Shown piece after piece: positions 33,736-41,579 of a stretch of DNA of 64,000 bases. The stretch covers positions 62,001-126,000 of the forward strand of contig NZ_JBHUEE010000004.1 of assembly GCF_042680605.1 (NCBI RefSeq). The letters are read 5' to 3'. The translations under genes and the position numbers were made by a program. This stretch comes from Allobogoriella deserti (GTDB taxonomy: Bacteria; Actinomycetota; Actinomycetes; Actinomycetales; Actinomycetaceae). The notes under the pieces are model-generated. The model did not search any database, was not told where the DNA came from, and was given only the letters and a program-made list of their open reading frames with translations. How positions within the stretch are numbered: position 1 is the first letter of the stretch; every line of letters begins with the position of its first letter.

Positions 33736-34767
33736 CTAGTTGGTGCGGGACGGCAGGAACTCGTCCGTCCACGCCTCGCCACCCGGGACGGGGCCGGCCA
33801 GCAGCCCATGAGCGTCCATGAGCTCGGCCATGGCTCGCCAGGTCCGCGGATCCTGCGCACCGACCTCCTCTTGCCGGCCGTAGAGCGGCACCGTCGCGTC
33901 CAGGGTCGCCCGGGCGGCGGCGCGCTGTTCCTCGGTTGCGAGGTCAGGGACGTGTGCGGACGACGCCTCGATCGCCGCTTCGGGATCCTCGATCACGTCC
34001 CGGACACCCCGCAGTGTCGCCTCCACCAAGGCGGCGACGGCCTCCGGCTCACGCTCGGCCGTCTCGTCGAGAACGCCGAGACCGATGCCGACCAAGGGTG
34101 CGTCGCCTTCCGCGATCGGGATCGTGCGTACCGACTCGCCGGCGGCCTCGAACTGCACGGCGTCGTTGTTCACGAACCCCATCACGGCGTCGACATGACC
34201 CGCGGTCAGGGCAGCCTGCTGGGTGTAGCCGATGTGCTCGACACGCACGTCATCTTCCGCGAGCCCGGCCTCGTCGAGCAGAGCCAGGAGGCCGAAATAG
34301 GTCTCGCCGAACGGCCCGGGGACACCGACGGTACGGCCCGCTAGGTCGCCGGCCGATCGGATGTCACTCTCGTCGGGAACGATCGCCGTGACCGGATACT
34401 CCTGGTACAGCGTCGCCACGTCGAGCAACGGCGTCCCTTGACTGCGCGCCTGGAGCATCTCGTCACCACCGGCAACGACGACGTCCTCCCGCCCGGACTC
34501 GATAGCACCGAACAGCCCCTCGCTGGCGCCGTGGTGACGCAGCGTGACGTCGAGGCCGGCGTCGTCGTAGTAGCCCTGCTCGGCGGCCACATAGAACGGG
34601 GCGAACTGGATGTCCGGCGTGTAGGTCAGCCCGACCGTGAACGTGGTGGGCGTGCCCGCGCCCGGCGAGGGATTGTCGACTGATCCCCCGGGTGTGGCAC
34701 AGGCGCTCAGGGCGAGCACACCGGCCCCGGTGAGCGCGCCGACGCGGGCGAAGGACGGACGGTTCAT
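33736..34767 (-). CDS. ribY: ABC transporter substrate-binding lipoprotein for riboflavin or a precursor
   Basis: The 343-residue lipoprotein (lipobox LSAC, Cys23) has the NMT1/THI5-like periplasmic binding fold: VGLTYTPDIQFAPFYVAAEQ near 45, DAGLDVTLRHHGASEG near 70, and GRTVGVPGPFGETYFGLLAL near 145. It lies 11 nt after a permease under an FMN riboswitch, which is the arrangement described for RibXY riboflavin transporters. Substrate assignment rests on the riboswitch and on this layout, not on binding residues. Homologous folds transport thiamine precursors, so a pyrimidine precursor is the main alternative. Confidence 0.85.
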   Translation of the reverse strand: MNRPSFARVGALTGAGVLALSACATPGGSVDNPSPGAGTPTTFTVGLTYTPDIQFAPFYVAAEQGYYDDAGLDVTLRHHGASEGLFGAIESGREDVVVAGGDEMLQARSQGTPLLDVATLYQEYPVTAIVPDESDIRSAGDLAGRTVGVPGPFGETYFGLLALLDEAGLAEDDVRVEHIGYTQQAALTAGHVDAVMGFVNNDAVQFEAAGESVRTIPIAEGDAPLVGIGLGVLDETAEREPEAVAALVEATLRGVRDVIEDPEAAIEASSAHVPDLATEEQRAAARATLDATVPLYGRQEEVGAQDPRTWRAMAELMDAHGLLAGPVPGGEAWTDEFLPSRTN

Positions 34768-34778
34768 GACAGGTTCCT

Positions 34779-35528
34779 TCAGTTCTCGCTGCGGCGCTGC
34801 AGGGTGCCGAGCAGGCCGTAGACGGACATGGCCAGGGCGACCAGCAGGGCGAGCGCGACGAACAGGCCCGCGGTGTCGGTGCTGTCCGCGCGGCTGGCCA
34901 CGAGCATGCCGAGACCCCGCCCGCCCATGACGAACTCTCCGACGACGGCGCCCGTCACCGACAGGGTGAAGCCGTTGCGCAGTCCGGTCAGCAGGGCGGG
35001 CAAGGCCAGCGGGGCTTCGATGTGCCGCAACATCTCCCAGTGGTCGGCGCCGTCCAGCAGGGCGGCTTCCCGGACGTCCGGGTCGAGGCCGCGCAGACCC
35101 AGCACCGTGGTGAGCACGATCGGGAAGAAGACGAGCAGAGCGCACAGGATCACGATCGGGATCAGGCCGTAGCCGACCCACAACATGAGCAGCGGTGCTA
35201 CGGCTACGGCCGGGAGTGCCTGTGAGGCGGCGAGGAACGGATCGAGCGCCGCGGCGGCGTGCCGACTGCGAAAGACGAGGTAGCCGAGTGGGAGAGCGAC
35301 GGCGGCACCGAGCAGGCAACCGAGCACGGCCTCGACGAGCGTCGGTACCACGTAACCGAGCAGACCGGATCCGAGGTCGGCGACGAGACGCGTCGCGACA
35401 GCGGAAGGTGGTGGGAGGAAGAACTCCGGCACCAGGCCCACGCGGGAGATGGCCTCCCACCCGACGAGAACAGCAGCACCGAGCAGCAGCGGCGGTGCGA
35501 CGGGCTGCCGCGTCGCTGTCGTCGCCAT
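34779..35528 (-). CDS. ribX: ABC transporter permease, RibX-type
   Basis: The 249-residue membrane protein has six hydrophobic segments and the permease EAA loop REAALLDGADHWEMLRHIEA with PLALPAL following, near residues 165-190. An N-terminal helix (LLLGAAVLVGWEAISRVG) is typical of SsuC/ThiX-type permeases. The ATG at 35528 has GGAGGG 9 nt upstream, inside a predicted hairpin. It is controlled by the second FMN riboswitch. No ATPase gene lies next to it, so it must use one encoded elsewhere. Confidence 0.88.
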   Translation of the reverse strand: MATTATRQPVAPPLLLGAAVLVGWEAISRVGLVPEFFLPPPSAVATRLVADLGSGLLGYVVPTLVEAVLGCLLGAAVALPLGYLVFRSRHAAAALDPFLAASQALPAVAVAPLLMLWVGYGLIPIVILCALLVFFPIVLTTVLGLRGLDPDVREAALLDGADHWEMLRHIEAPLALPALLTGLRNGFTLSVTGAVVGEFVMGGRGLGMLVASRADSTDTAGLFVALALLVALAMSVYGLLGTLQRRSEN

Positions 35529-35530
35529 GT

Positions 35531-35565
35531 CCTGTCCCTCCGGTTCACCGTGAACCGGGGACAGG
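35531..35565 (-). promoter_or_regulatory. Hairpin that hides the ribX ribosome-binding site
   Basis: In the transcript CCUGUCCC pairs with GGGACAGG and, inside it, CGGUUCA pairs with UGAACCG around a 3-nt loop: 15 bp with one 2-nt bulge. The right arm contains the GGAGGG of ribX. It is well placed as a sequestor that forms when FMN is bound, giving translational control. Confidence 0.7.
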
Positions 35566-35602
35566 CGGCGGAGTTCCGCAGCCGGCAAGGCACGCGTGCG
35601 TG

Positions 35603-35735
35603 CCCCGTGCTACCTCCCATCCGGACTTTCACCGTCGGTCCTGGAGTTCCACCAGGTCAACCCTCGCCCGAAGGCTCAGGCTCGCGGACTGTCACCGCCG
35701 GTTCGGACTTACACCGACCCCGGAGCACGTTGCTT
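35603..35735 (-). promoter_or_regulatory. Second FMN riboswitch (RFN element), upstream of ribX
   Basis: On the minus strand all RFN blocks recur: GUGCUCCGGGGUCGGUG, GAACCGGCGGUGACAGUCCGCGA, a different variable arm, GACCUGGUGGAACUCCAGGACCGACGG and UGAAAGUCCGGAUGGGAGG. Outside the variable arm it matches the ribD element almost base for base. One difference falls in a conserved position: GGUGUAAGUCC here against GGUGAAAGUCC in the other. It is 75 nt upstream of ribX. Confidence 0.95.
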
Positions 35736-35847
35736 GCTTACCGGGCGATGGTATCGCGTCGGTGCGGTGCCACGGCGGACGCTGTGCGCGAGGTCTCAGC
35801 TCCTCATGGTCATGACCGAATGGTCGCCCAACCGTCCTCCCCGGGAC

Positions 35848-37266
35848 TCACAACGCGACGTCGGGGCGCGTGACATCCTGCAGGGCCGAGTCGACGAGCG
35901 CGCTGCAGGCTTCCAGCGACGACTCCGGATCGAGGGCTCGCCGCAACTCGGCGCGGTCGACGCCACGGGACACGTCGCTGCGCGCCCCGGCCTCGACGAC
36001 GGCGTCGACGACCGCTTCGTCGACGGCCTGTGCAGCGCCGGCCGGTGCGGCGAGGTTGGCGGGCGTTGCCGACCGTTCGCGTGCTGCCACGCCTTCGCGC
36101 GCCACCGCCATCGCGTCCGCCACCACACGCTGCGCTTCGGCTCGCCCCACGGCCGACTTGAGCACCGTGGTGAGCTGCTCCGCCATGACCGCCGGACGTG
36201 CGTGGTCGAGATTCTCGTTCATCCGTTCGGTTTCGACCTGCAGCCCGGCCAGCACGTCGCCGATCCTGGTTGCCGCGCCGCCGGCCAGCGAGAGCAGATC
36301 GAACAGCGGTTGCCACTCGGCGTGCCAGCCCCCGGTGGCGCGCTGGTTCTCCTGCAGGGAGGCGGAGTAGATCGTGCTCAGCAGGCCGGGAGCGCGCATC
36401 GCCGCGCCACGGACGAGGACCGAGGTCACCGGGTTGCGTTTGTGCGGCATGGCCGAGGAACCGCCGTGGTCAGCTCCGCCGCCCTCGGCGACCTCCGCCA
36501 CGTCCGAGGCCGAGAGCACCACGACGTCCGTCGCGACCTTGCCCGCGGCCGCCACGACACCTGCAGTGGCGGCAGCCAGGCTCCGCACCCGGGTGCGGTC
36601 CGTGTGCCAGGGCGCCGCCGGAACGGCGAGGCCGAGCTCCTCCGCTAGGTGCTCCACCACTGTTCGTCCCGCCGCACCGTAGACGCCGAGTGTGCCGCCT
36701 GCGCCGGCCAGTTGCACCGCAAGATCTGCACGCACCCGCAACAAGTCGCGGCGCGCGGCATCGAGCCCGACCGCCCAACCGGCCGCCACGACACCGAAGG
36801 TCGTGGGCACCGCGTGCTGGCCGAGAGTCCGGGCGATCTGTCGGGTGGAGCGGTGCCGATCGGCGAGCACGGCCGCGGCGTCACGCGCGGCACCGAGCGC
36901 GCTGACGACGACGTCGATCACGCGCGCGGACCGCAGCATCACGGCGGTGTCCCACACGTCCTGGCTGGTGGCACCGTGGTGCAGCCAGGGCCTCACGTCC
37001 TCCGGCGCCACCGACAGCATGGCCTTGACGAGTGGTACGACAGGGTTGCCGCCGCCTGTCGACGCCGCAGCGAGCGCATCGGGATCGAATCGGTGCTCCG
37101 CGAATGCGGCGTCGGCACGGTCTGCCACACCGTGCGGGATGATCCCGCGACGCTCGAGGGCACGCAGAAGCGCGATCTCGGTCTCGACCATCGAGGCGAC
37201 CAGGCCATCGTCCTCGAGCAACTCGTCGACCGCAGGGTCCCCGAACAGTGCGCCCAGCAACGTCAT
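35848..37266 (-). CDS. pcaB: 3-Carboxy-cis,cis-muconate cycloisomerase
   Basis: PcaB closes 3-carboxymuconate to 4-carboxymuconolactone in the protocatechuate branch of the beta-ketoadipate pathway. The 472-residue protein belongs to the fumarase/aspartase superfamily: HHGATSQDVWDTAVML near residue 97, TTFGVVAAGWAVGLDAAR near 160, and the signature GGSSAMPHKRNPVTSVL near 275. The ATG at 37266 was chosen because the upstream extension overlaps pcaG. It lies 19 nt after pcaG. The expected next gene, pcaC/pcaD (or pcaL), is absent; the ribX riboswitch follows. Confidence 0.94.
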   Translation of the reverse strand: MTLLGALFGDPAVDELLEDDGLVASMVETEIALLRALERRGIIPHGVADRADAAFAEHRFDPDALAAASTGGGNPVVPLVKAMLSVAPEDVRPWLHHGATSQDVWDTAVMLRSARVIDVVVSALGAARDAAAVLADRHRSTRQIARTLGQHAVPTTFGVVAAGWAVGLDAARRDLLRVRADLAVQLAGAGGTLGVYGAAGRTVVEHLAEELGLAVPAAPWHTDRTRVRSLAAATAGVVAAAGKVATDVVVLSASDVAEVAEGGGADHGGSSAMPHKRNPVTSVLVRGAAMRAPGLLSTIYSASLQENQRATGGWHAEWQPLFDLLSLAGGAATRIGDVLAGLQVETERMNENLDHARPAVMAEQLTTVLKSAVGRAEAQRVVADAMAVAREGVAARERSATPANLAAPAGAAQAVDEAVVDAVVEAGARSDVSRGVDRAELRRALDPESSLEACSALVDSALQDVTRPDVAL

Positions 37267-37285
37267 GGACGTGACTCTGCCACGG

Positions 37286-37885
37286 CTACACCTCGAAGAA
37301 GACGGTCTCCCCCGCCCCCTGCAGCTTGATGTCGAACCGGTAGCCGTCGCCGTCCGGTCGGGCGAGCAACGTCTCGCGTCGCTCGGCGGGTACGGAGGCC
37401 AGCACGGGGTCGGTCGCGTTGAGCGGCTCGTCCGGGAAGTAGATCCGCGTGACGACGCGGTTGAGCATGCCGCGCGCGAGCACAGTGACGTCGATGTGCG
37501 GCGCCTCGACCGGGCTGTCCGGATCGTCGAGATCGCCGGCCGGTAGGGGTCCCGGTCTGACGGTGTGGACCGCATAGGTCGTCGTCTCGTTCCACGTCGT
37601 CGAACGCGCGAAACCGGTGAACCCGGGGAGCGAGCTGGGCACCGCACCGCGTGGGTCGTCGGGGTGGTCGAAGCGACCGTCGGGGTCCGCCTGCCAGATC
37701 TCCACCAGTGCGTCCGGCATCGGCTCGCCGTCACCGTCGAGCACCTGACCGACGATCCAGAACGCCTGCGGGGTGCCGTTGGGCACAGCGAACCGCCCCT
37801 CCTCTCCCCAGTCCAGGCCGATCTTGAGGAACGGGCCCACGGTCTGCGACGGCGTCAGGCCCAGACGGGTCCCCTGTTCACTCAT
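37286..37885 (-). CDS. pcaG: Protocatechuate 3,4-dioxygenase alpha subunit
   Basis: PcaG pairs with PcaH to form the intradiol dioxygenase that cleaves protocatechuate. The 199-residue protein begins LGLTPSQTVGPFLKIGL and carries VPDALVEIWQADPDGRF-type core sequence (here MPDALVEIWQADPDGRF), FTGFARSTT, APHIDVTVLARGMLNRVVTR and IYFPDEP. The alpha subunit lacks the full iron ligand set; the metal is held by PcaH. Its first codons overlap the pcaH 3' end by 8 nt in the reversed order of the strand, so pcaH is translated first. Confidence 0.96.
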   Translation of the reverse strand: MSEQGTRLGLTPSQTVGPFLKIGLDWGEEGRFAVPNGTPQAFWIVGQVLDGDGEPMPDALVEIWQADPDGRFDHPDDPRGAVPSSLPGFTGFARSTTWNETTTYAVHTVRPGPLPAGDLDDPDSPVEAPHIDVTVLARGMLNRVVTRIYFPDEPLNATDPVLASVPAERRETLLARPDGDGYRFDIKLQGAGETVFFEV

Positions 37886-38654
37886 CGTCCTCGTCCTCCT
37901 CGTCCTCGAAGACGCTGGCCTCGGGTCCGCGGAGGACGATGTCGAACTCGAAGGCGAGCGCCCAGTGATCCTGGGTCTGGTCGTAGTCGAACCGGGAGAT
38001 CATCCGCTGCCGCGCCTTCTCGTCCCGGACGGAGTTGTAGATCGGGTCCTGGAAGAACAGCGGATCGCCAGGGAAGTACATCTGCGTGACGAGCCGCTGG
38101 GTAAACGCCCGCCCGAACAGCGAGAAGTGGATGTGCGCCGGCCGCCACGCGTTCGGGTGGTTCCGCCACGGGTAGGCGCCGGGCTTGATCGTGGTGAAGC
38201 GGTAGCGGCCCTCGACGTCGGTCATCATCCGGCCGACGCCGGTGAAGTTCGGGTCGAGCGGCGCCGGCCAGGTGTCCCACTGATGGGCGTACCTGCCGGC
38301 CGCATTCGCCTGCCAGACTTCCACCAAGGTGTGCGGCACGGGCCGCCCGTCCTCCTCCAGCACCCGGCCGTGCACGATGATCCGCTGTCCCTGGGGCTCC
38401 GCGTCGCCGCCGTGGTTGGTGGTGAGGTCGTTGTCGCCCTCGCGCACGATGTCCTCGCCCAGGGCCGGACCGGTGAGCTCGTTGAGCCGCTGGGGCAGAG
38501 GAACGAGCGGCTCCTTGGGGTGACGCAGGACCGTGGACTTGTAACCCGGGCTGTCGAGCGGCGGGTGGACCCCGTCCGGCACGGGGTAGTGCGGCAGCGC
38601 CACGCCGCCGCGGGTGATGGCACCGGGCACGAAGAGGTCGTCCAGTCCAGTCAT
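37878..38654 (-). CDS. pcaH: Protocatechuate 3,4-dioxygenase beta subunit
   Basis: PcaH holds the non-haem Fe(III) that opens the protocatechuate ring between the two hydroxyls. The 258-residue protein has all four ligands with family spacing: Tyr122 (GRYAHQWD), Tyr161 (GAYPWRN), His174 and His176 (RPAHIHFSLFG). Downstream are TQMYFPGDPLF and EFDIVLRGP. The C terminus ends in an acidic tail of nine residues (residues 250-258), not usual for the family. The ATG at 38654 follows GGAGG by 5 nt. It is first in the pcaHGB run, divergent from the ABC-transporter operon. Confidence 0.97.
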   Translation of the reverse strand: MTGLDDLFVPGAITRGGVALPHYPVPDGVHPPLDSPGYKSTVLRHPKEPLVPLPQRLNELTGPALGEDIVREGDNDLTTNHGGDAEPQGQRIIVHGRVLEEDGRPVPHTLVEVWQANAAGRYAHQWDTWPAPLDPNFTGVGRMMTDVEGRYRFTTIKPGAYPWRNHPNAWRPAHIHFSLFGRAFTQRLVTQMYFPGDPLFFQDPIYNSVRDEKARQRMISRFDYDQTQDHWALAFEFDIVLRGPEASVFEDEEDEDDE

Positions 38655-38707
38655 GGTTCCTCCGTCACATCTTCGTGAGCAGGCCCGGTTCGCAAGGGGC
38701 ACACTCG

Positions 38708-38721
38708 TTCTCGACAGAGAA
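38708..38721. promoter_or_regulatory. Inverted repeat between pcaH and the ABC operon, candidate operator
   Basis: TTCTC and GAGAA flank 4 nt in the divergent promoter region, about 55 nt upstream of pcaH. The palindrome is short, and a GTTCTC half-site recurs at 38845-38850. It is a plausible site for the IclR-type regulator at 43617, but the assignment is inference. Confidence 0.3.
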
Positions 38722-38818
38722 TGGTCGCCCGGCCCGCGTTGGTCAAGCGGTGGCGCACGCGGCCGGCGAGCCGCGCAAGCGCACCACAGGCGTCCCGGCC
38801 GCCATAGTCCGGCGGTTC

Positions 38819-38847
38819 TTGACGCAACTGCCCACGCCTCCTAAGTT
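38819..38847 (+). promoter_or_regulatory. Candidate housekeeping promoter of the ABC-pobA operon
   Basis: TTGACG (38819-38824) and TAAGTT (38842-38847) are separated by 17 nt, close to the vegetative sigma consensus. The predicted start of transcription is near 38854, about 50 nt before the lipoprotein gene. Confidence 0.4.
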
Positions 38848-38905
38848 CTCTATGCGCACGAGCGTTCATCGCCGTGCCGCAATGCGAAGAACAAGGGAGT
38901 TCACG

Positions 38906-39919
38906 ATGCGACGACGGCACGGGCGTCGGCGGTATGCGCGTCGATCCACCAGCGCGGCTGTACTGACCTCGCTCGCGCTGCTCGCCGCCTGCGCCGGGGG
39001 CGAGGGGACGGGCGGCACGGACGGCTCACCGGGTGGCCAGGACCGCGGGGACGGAGAGCTCACGCCCGTCACGGTGGGCTCGCTCCCCATCGTCGACACC
39101 GCCGCCATTCACCTCGGCGTCGAACAGGGCATCTTCGCCGAGCACGGACTCGACGTCGACCTGCAGATCGCTCAGGGTGGCGCCGCCGTGGTCCCCGCGG
39201 TGGTCAGCGGTGAGTACCAGTTCGGCTTCTCGAATGTCGTCTCACTGCTCGTCGCCTCCAGCCAGGGGCTCGACCTCCAGATCGTCGCATCCGGCAACTC
39301 GACCAGCGGTGACCCCGCAGCCGACATCGGCGGGGTCCTCACGACCCCCGACTCCGGGATCAGCGATCCCGCGGACCTCGAGGGTGCCACGGTCGCCGTC
39401 AACACCCTGAACAACATCGGGGACGTCACGATCAGTGAAGTCGTCGCCCAGGACGGTGGCGACCCGGCATCGGTCGAATTCGTCGAGATGGGCTTCCCCG
39501 ACATGCCGGCCGCACTCTCCGGTGAGCAGGTCGACGCCATCTGGGTGCTCGAACCGTTCTTCTCGATCGCCAAGGGTGATGGCGCACAGGTGGTAGCGCA
39601 CAACTTCGCCGAGGTCGATCCGGACATGATGGTCGCGGCCTACTTCACCTCCGGCCAGTACGCCGAACAGAACGCCGACGTCACCGAGTCGTTCACCGCC
39701 GCGATGGAGGAGTCGCTCGCGTACGCCGAGGACCACCCCGACGACACTCGCGCTGTGCTCTCCACTTACACGGAGATCGACCCGGCGATCACCGAGACCA
39801 TGACGATGCCGAGCTACCCACCGCAGATCAACGCGGACTCCCTGCAGATGCTCGCCGATCTGTCTTTGGAGTACGGCGTACTCGAGCAGGAGGTCGACGC
39901 CCAGGAGTTGCTGCCGTGA
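38906..39919 (+). CDS. ABC transporter substrate-binding lipoprotein, NitT/TauT (NMT1-like) family
   Basis: The 337-residue lipoprotein has a very basic N terminus (RRRHGRRRYARR), a hydrophobic segment and a lipobox ending in Cys29 (LLAAC). The mature part has the NMT1-like binding fold: VGSLPIVDTAAIHLGVEQGI near 60, EHGLDVDLQIAQGGAAVVPA near 82, and ANTLNNIGDV-type hinge (here AVNTLNNIGDVTISEVV). It starts the run ending in pobA and its regulator. An aromatic acid, such as 4-hydroxybenzoate or protocatechuate, is the likely cargo from this context alone. The ATG follows AAGGGAG. Confidence 0.88.
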   Translation: MRRRHGRRRYARRSTSAAVLTSLALLAACAGGEGTGGTDGSPGGQDRGDGELTPVTVGSLPIVDTAAIHLGVEQGIFAEHGLDVDLQIAQGGAAVVPAVVSGEYQFGFSNVVSLLVASSQGLDLQIVASGNSTSGDPAADIGGVLTTPDSGISDPADLEGATVAVNTLNNIGDVTISEVVAQDGGDPASVEFVEMGFPDMPAALSGEQVDAIWVLEPFFSIAKGDGAQVVAHNFAEVDPDMMVAAYFTSGQYAEQNADVTESFTAAMEESLAYAEDHPDDTRAVLSTYTEIDPAITETMTMPSYPPQINADSLQMLADLSLEYGVLEQEVDAQELLP

Positions 39920-40755
39920 GCCCGGCGTCGGTCGCGATCGCCGGACCCCAGGCGGCGCGAGCACGCCCACGCCGCCGCAACGGCGCCAGCGAACGCCTGT
40001 GGCTCGGTCTCGCCGGAGTCCTGGCGCTGATACTCATGCTGGAGCTGCTGCCGCGGACCGGGGTGGTCGACCCGCGCTTCCTCCCCCCGTTCTCCGAAGT
40101 CTTCGCGGCGTTGGTCGACCGCCTGGCTACCGGCGATTTCTGGAGCGCACTCGGCAGCACTCTGACCACGTGGGCGATCGGCCTGGCCGCCGCCATGGTC
40201 TCCGGGATCGTCGTCGGCATCGTCGTCGGCACCGTACCGGCGCTCCGCGAGGCGACCGCCTCGACCATCGAATTCCTCCGCCCGATCCCGTCGGTCGCCC
40301 TGATCCCCCTCGCCGTGCTGCTGTACGGCACCGGCCGCGAGGCCACCCTGCTGCTGGTCGTGTACGCCTCGTTCTGGCAGGTGCTGGTCCAGGTGCTGTA
40401 CGGCGTCCAGGACGTCGACCCGGTGGCCCGGGACACGGCACGTTCGTATCGGTTCTCGGTGTGGACCCAGGCACGCACCGTCATCTGGCCCACCGCGCTC
40501 CCCTACGTCGTGACCGGCTTCCGGCTGGCGGCGACGGTCGCACTGATCCTCACCGTCACCGGCGAGTTGATCATCGGCACCCCCGGGGTCGGGCAGTTGA
40601 TCCAGGTGGCTCAGTCCTCGGGCGCCGTCGCCTCGATGTACGCGCTCGTGTTCGTCACCGGCCTTCTCGGGGTGATCGTCAACCTGGCGACCCGGGCGCT
40701 GGAGCGGCGGATCCTGCGATGGCACCCGTCCGTGCGACGGGAGGCCACCTCATGA
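39916..40755 (+). CDS. ABC transporter permease 1, NitT/TauT family
   Basis: The 279-residue membrane protein has about six hydrophobic segments, a leading helix LGLAGVLALILMLELLPRTG, and the permease loop with ARDTARSYRFSVWTQARTVI followed by WPTALPYV. It starts with GTG and overlaps the lipoprotein stop (GTGA) and the next permease (ATGA). It is similar in layout to SsuC/TauC. With permease 2 it would make a heterodimeric channel, less common than the single homodimer usual for this family. Confidence 0.9.
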   Translation: MSPASVAIAGPQAARARPRRRNGASERLWLGLAGVLALILMLELLPRTGVVDPRFLPPFSEVFAALVDRLATGDFWSALGSTLTTWAIGLAAAMVSGIVVGIVVGTVPALREATASTIEFLRPIPSVALIPLAVLLYGTGREATLLLVVYASFWQVLVQVLYGVQDVDPVARDTARSYRFSVWTQARTVIWPTALPYVVTGFRLAATVALILTVTGELIIGTPGVGQLIQVAQSSGAVASMYALVFVTGLLGVIVNLATRALERRILRWHPSVRREATS

Positions 40756-41579
40756 CGTCCACATCGGCGACCTCTGTCGGGACGGTGCGCCGCCCGCGCC
40801 GCGGCTCGCTGCTGCGGCGAGTCGTGATGATCCTGGGACTGCCCGTGGTGCTGGTGACAATCTGGTGGTTCGCCTCGGCGGACTCCCAGTCGTTCTTCGC
40901 CCCGCCCCTACGGACCATCGTCGAGGCCTTCCCTGCGACCTGGTTCGAGGGCAGGCTGACCTCGGACGTGCTGCCCTCGGTGCTCAGGTTGCTCGCGGGG
41001 TACGTCTCCGCTCTTGTCGTCGGGATCGCCCTCGGTGTGGCGATCGGACTCTCGCCACGCCTGCGCGCCGTCTGCGAACCACCGCTGGAGTTCTTCCGCG
41101 CGATCCCCCCACCGGTGATGATCCCGATCCTGATGCTGTTCCTAGGGATCGGGACGTCCATGAAGGTCGTCGTGATCGCGACGGGTTGCCTATGGCCCAT
41201 TCTCCTCAACACCATCGAAGGGGTCCGCGGCCTCGACGAGATCCTGCGCGACACCTCGGCGATCTACCGGTTGCGTCGCCGCACGGTGCTGCGCAGCCTC
41301 GTCCTACGCGGGGCCTCGCCCCAGATCGTCACCGGCGCCCGCCAGGCGCTCTCGGTGGGAATCATCCTCATGGTGATCTCGGAGATGTTCGCCGCGAACA
41401 ACGGCCTGGGCTTCACCATCGTCCAGTTCCAGCGGTCCTTCGCCCTGCCGCAGATGTGGACCGGCATCGTCCTGCTCGGCGTCGTCGGCGTCGTACTGTC
41501 CGTCGTCTTCCGCGCCGTCGAACGGCCCGTGCTGGCCTGGTACCACGGCCTGCGCCAGTCCCAACGAGGAGGCACCTGA
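40752..41579 (+). CDS. ABC transporter permease 2, NitT/TauT family
   Basis: The 275-residue protein has six hydrophobic segments, the gate sequence FFRAIPPPVMIPILMLFLGI near residue 115, and the EAA-like cytoplasmic loop RDTSAIYRLRRRTVLRSLVL followed by RGASPQIVTGARQAL. It is clearly related to permease 1 but diverged, so the two are probably ancient paralogues or independently recruited partners. The ATG overlaps the previous stop by 4 nt, and its own stop shares one base with the ATPase start (TGATG). Confidence 0.9.
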   Translation: MTSTSATSVGTVRRPRRGSLLRRVVMILGLPVVLVTIWWFASADSQSFFAPPLRTIVEAFPATWFEGRLTSDVLPSVLRLLAGYVSALVVGIALGVAIGLSPRLRAVCEPPLEFFRAIPPPVMIPILMLFLGIGTSMKVVVIATGCLWPILLNTIEGVRGLDEILRDTSAIYRLRRRTVLRSLVLRGASPQIVTGARQALSVGIILMVISEMFAANNGLGFTIVQFQRSFALPQMWTGIVLLGVVGVVLSVVFRAVERPVLAWYHGLRQSQRGGT

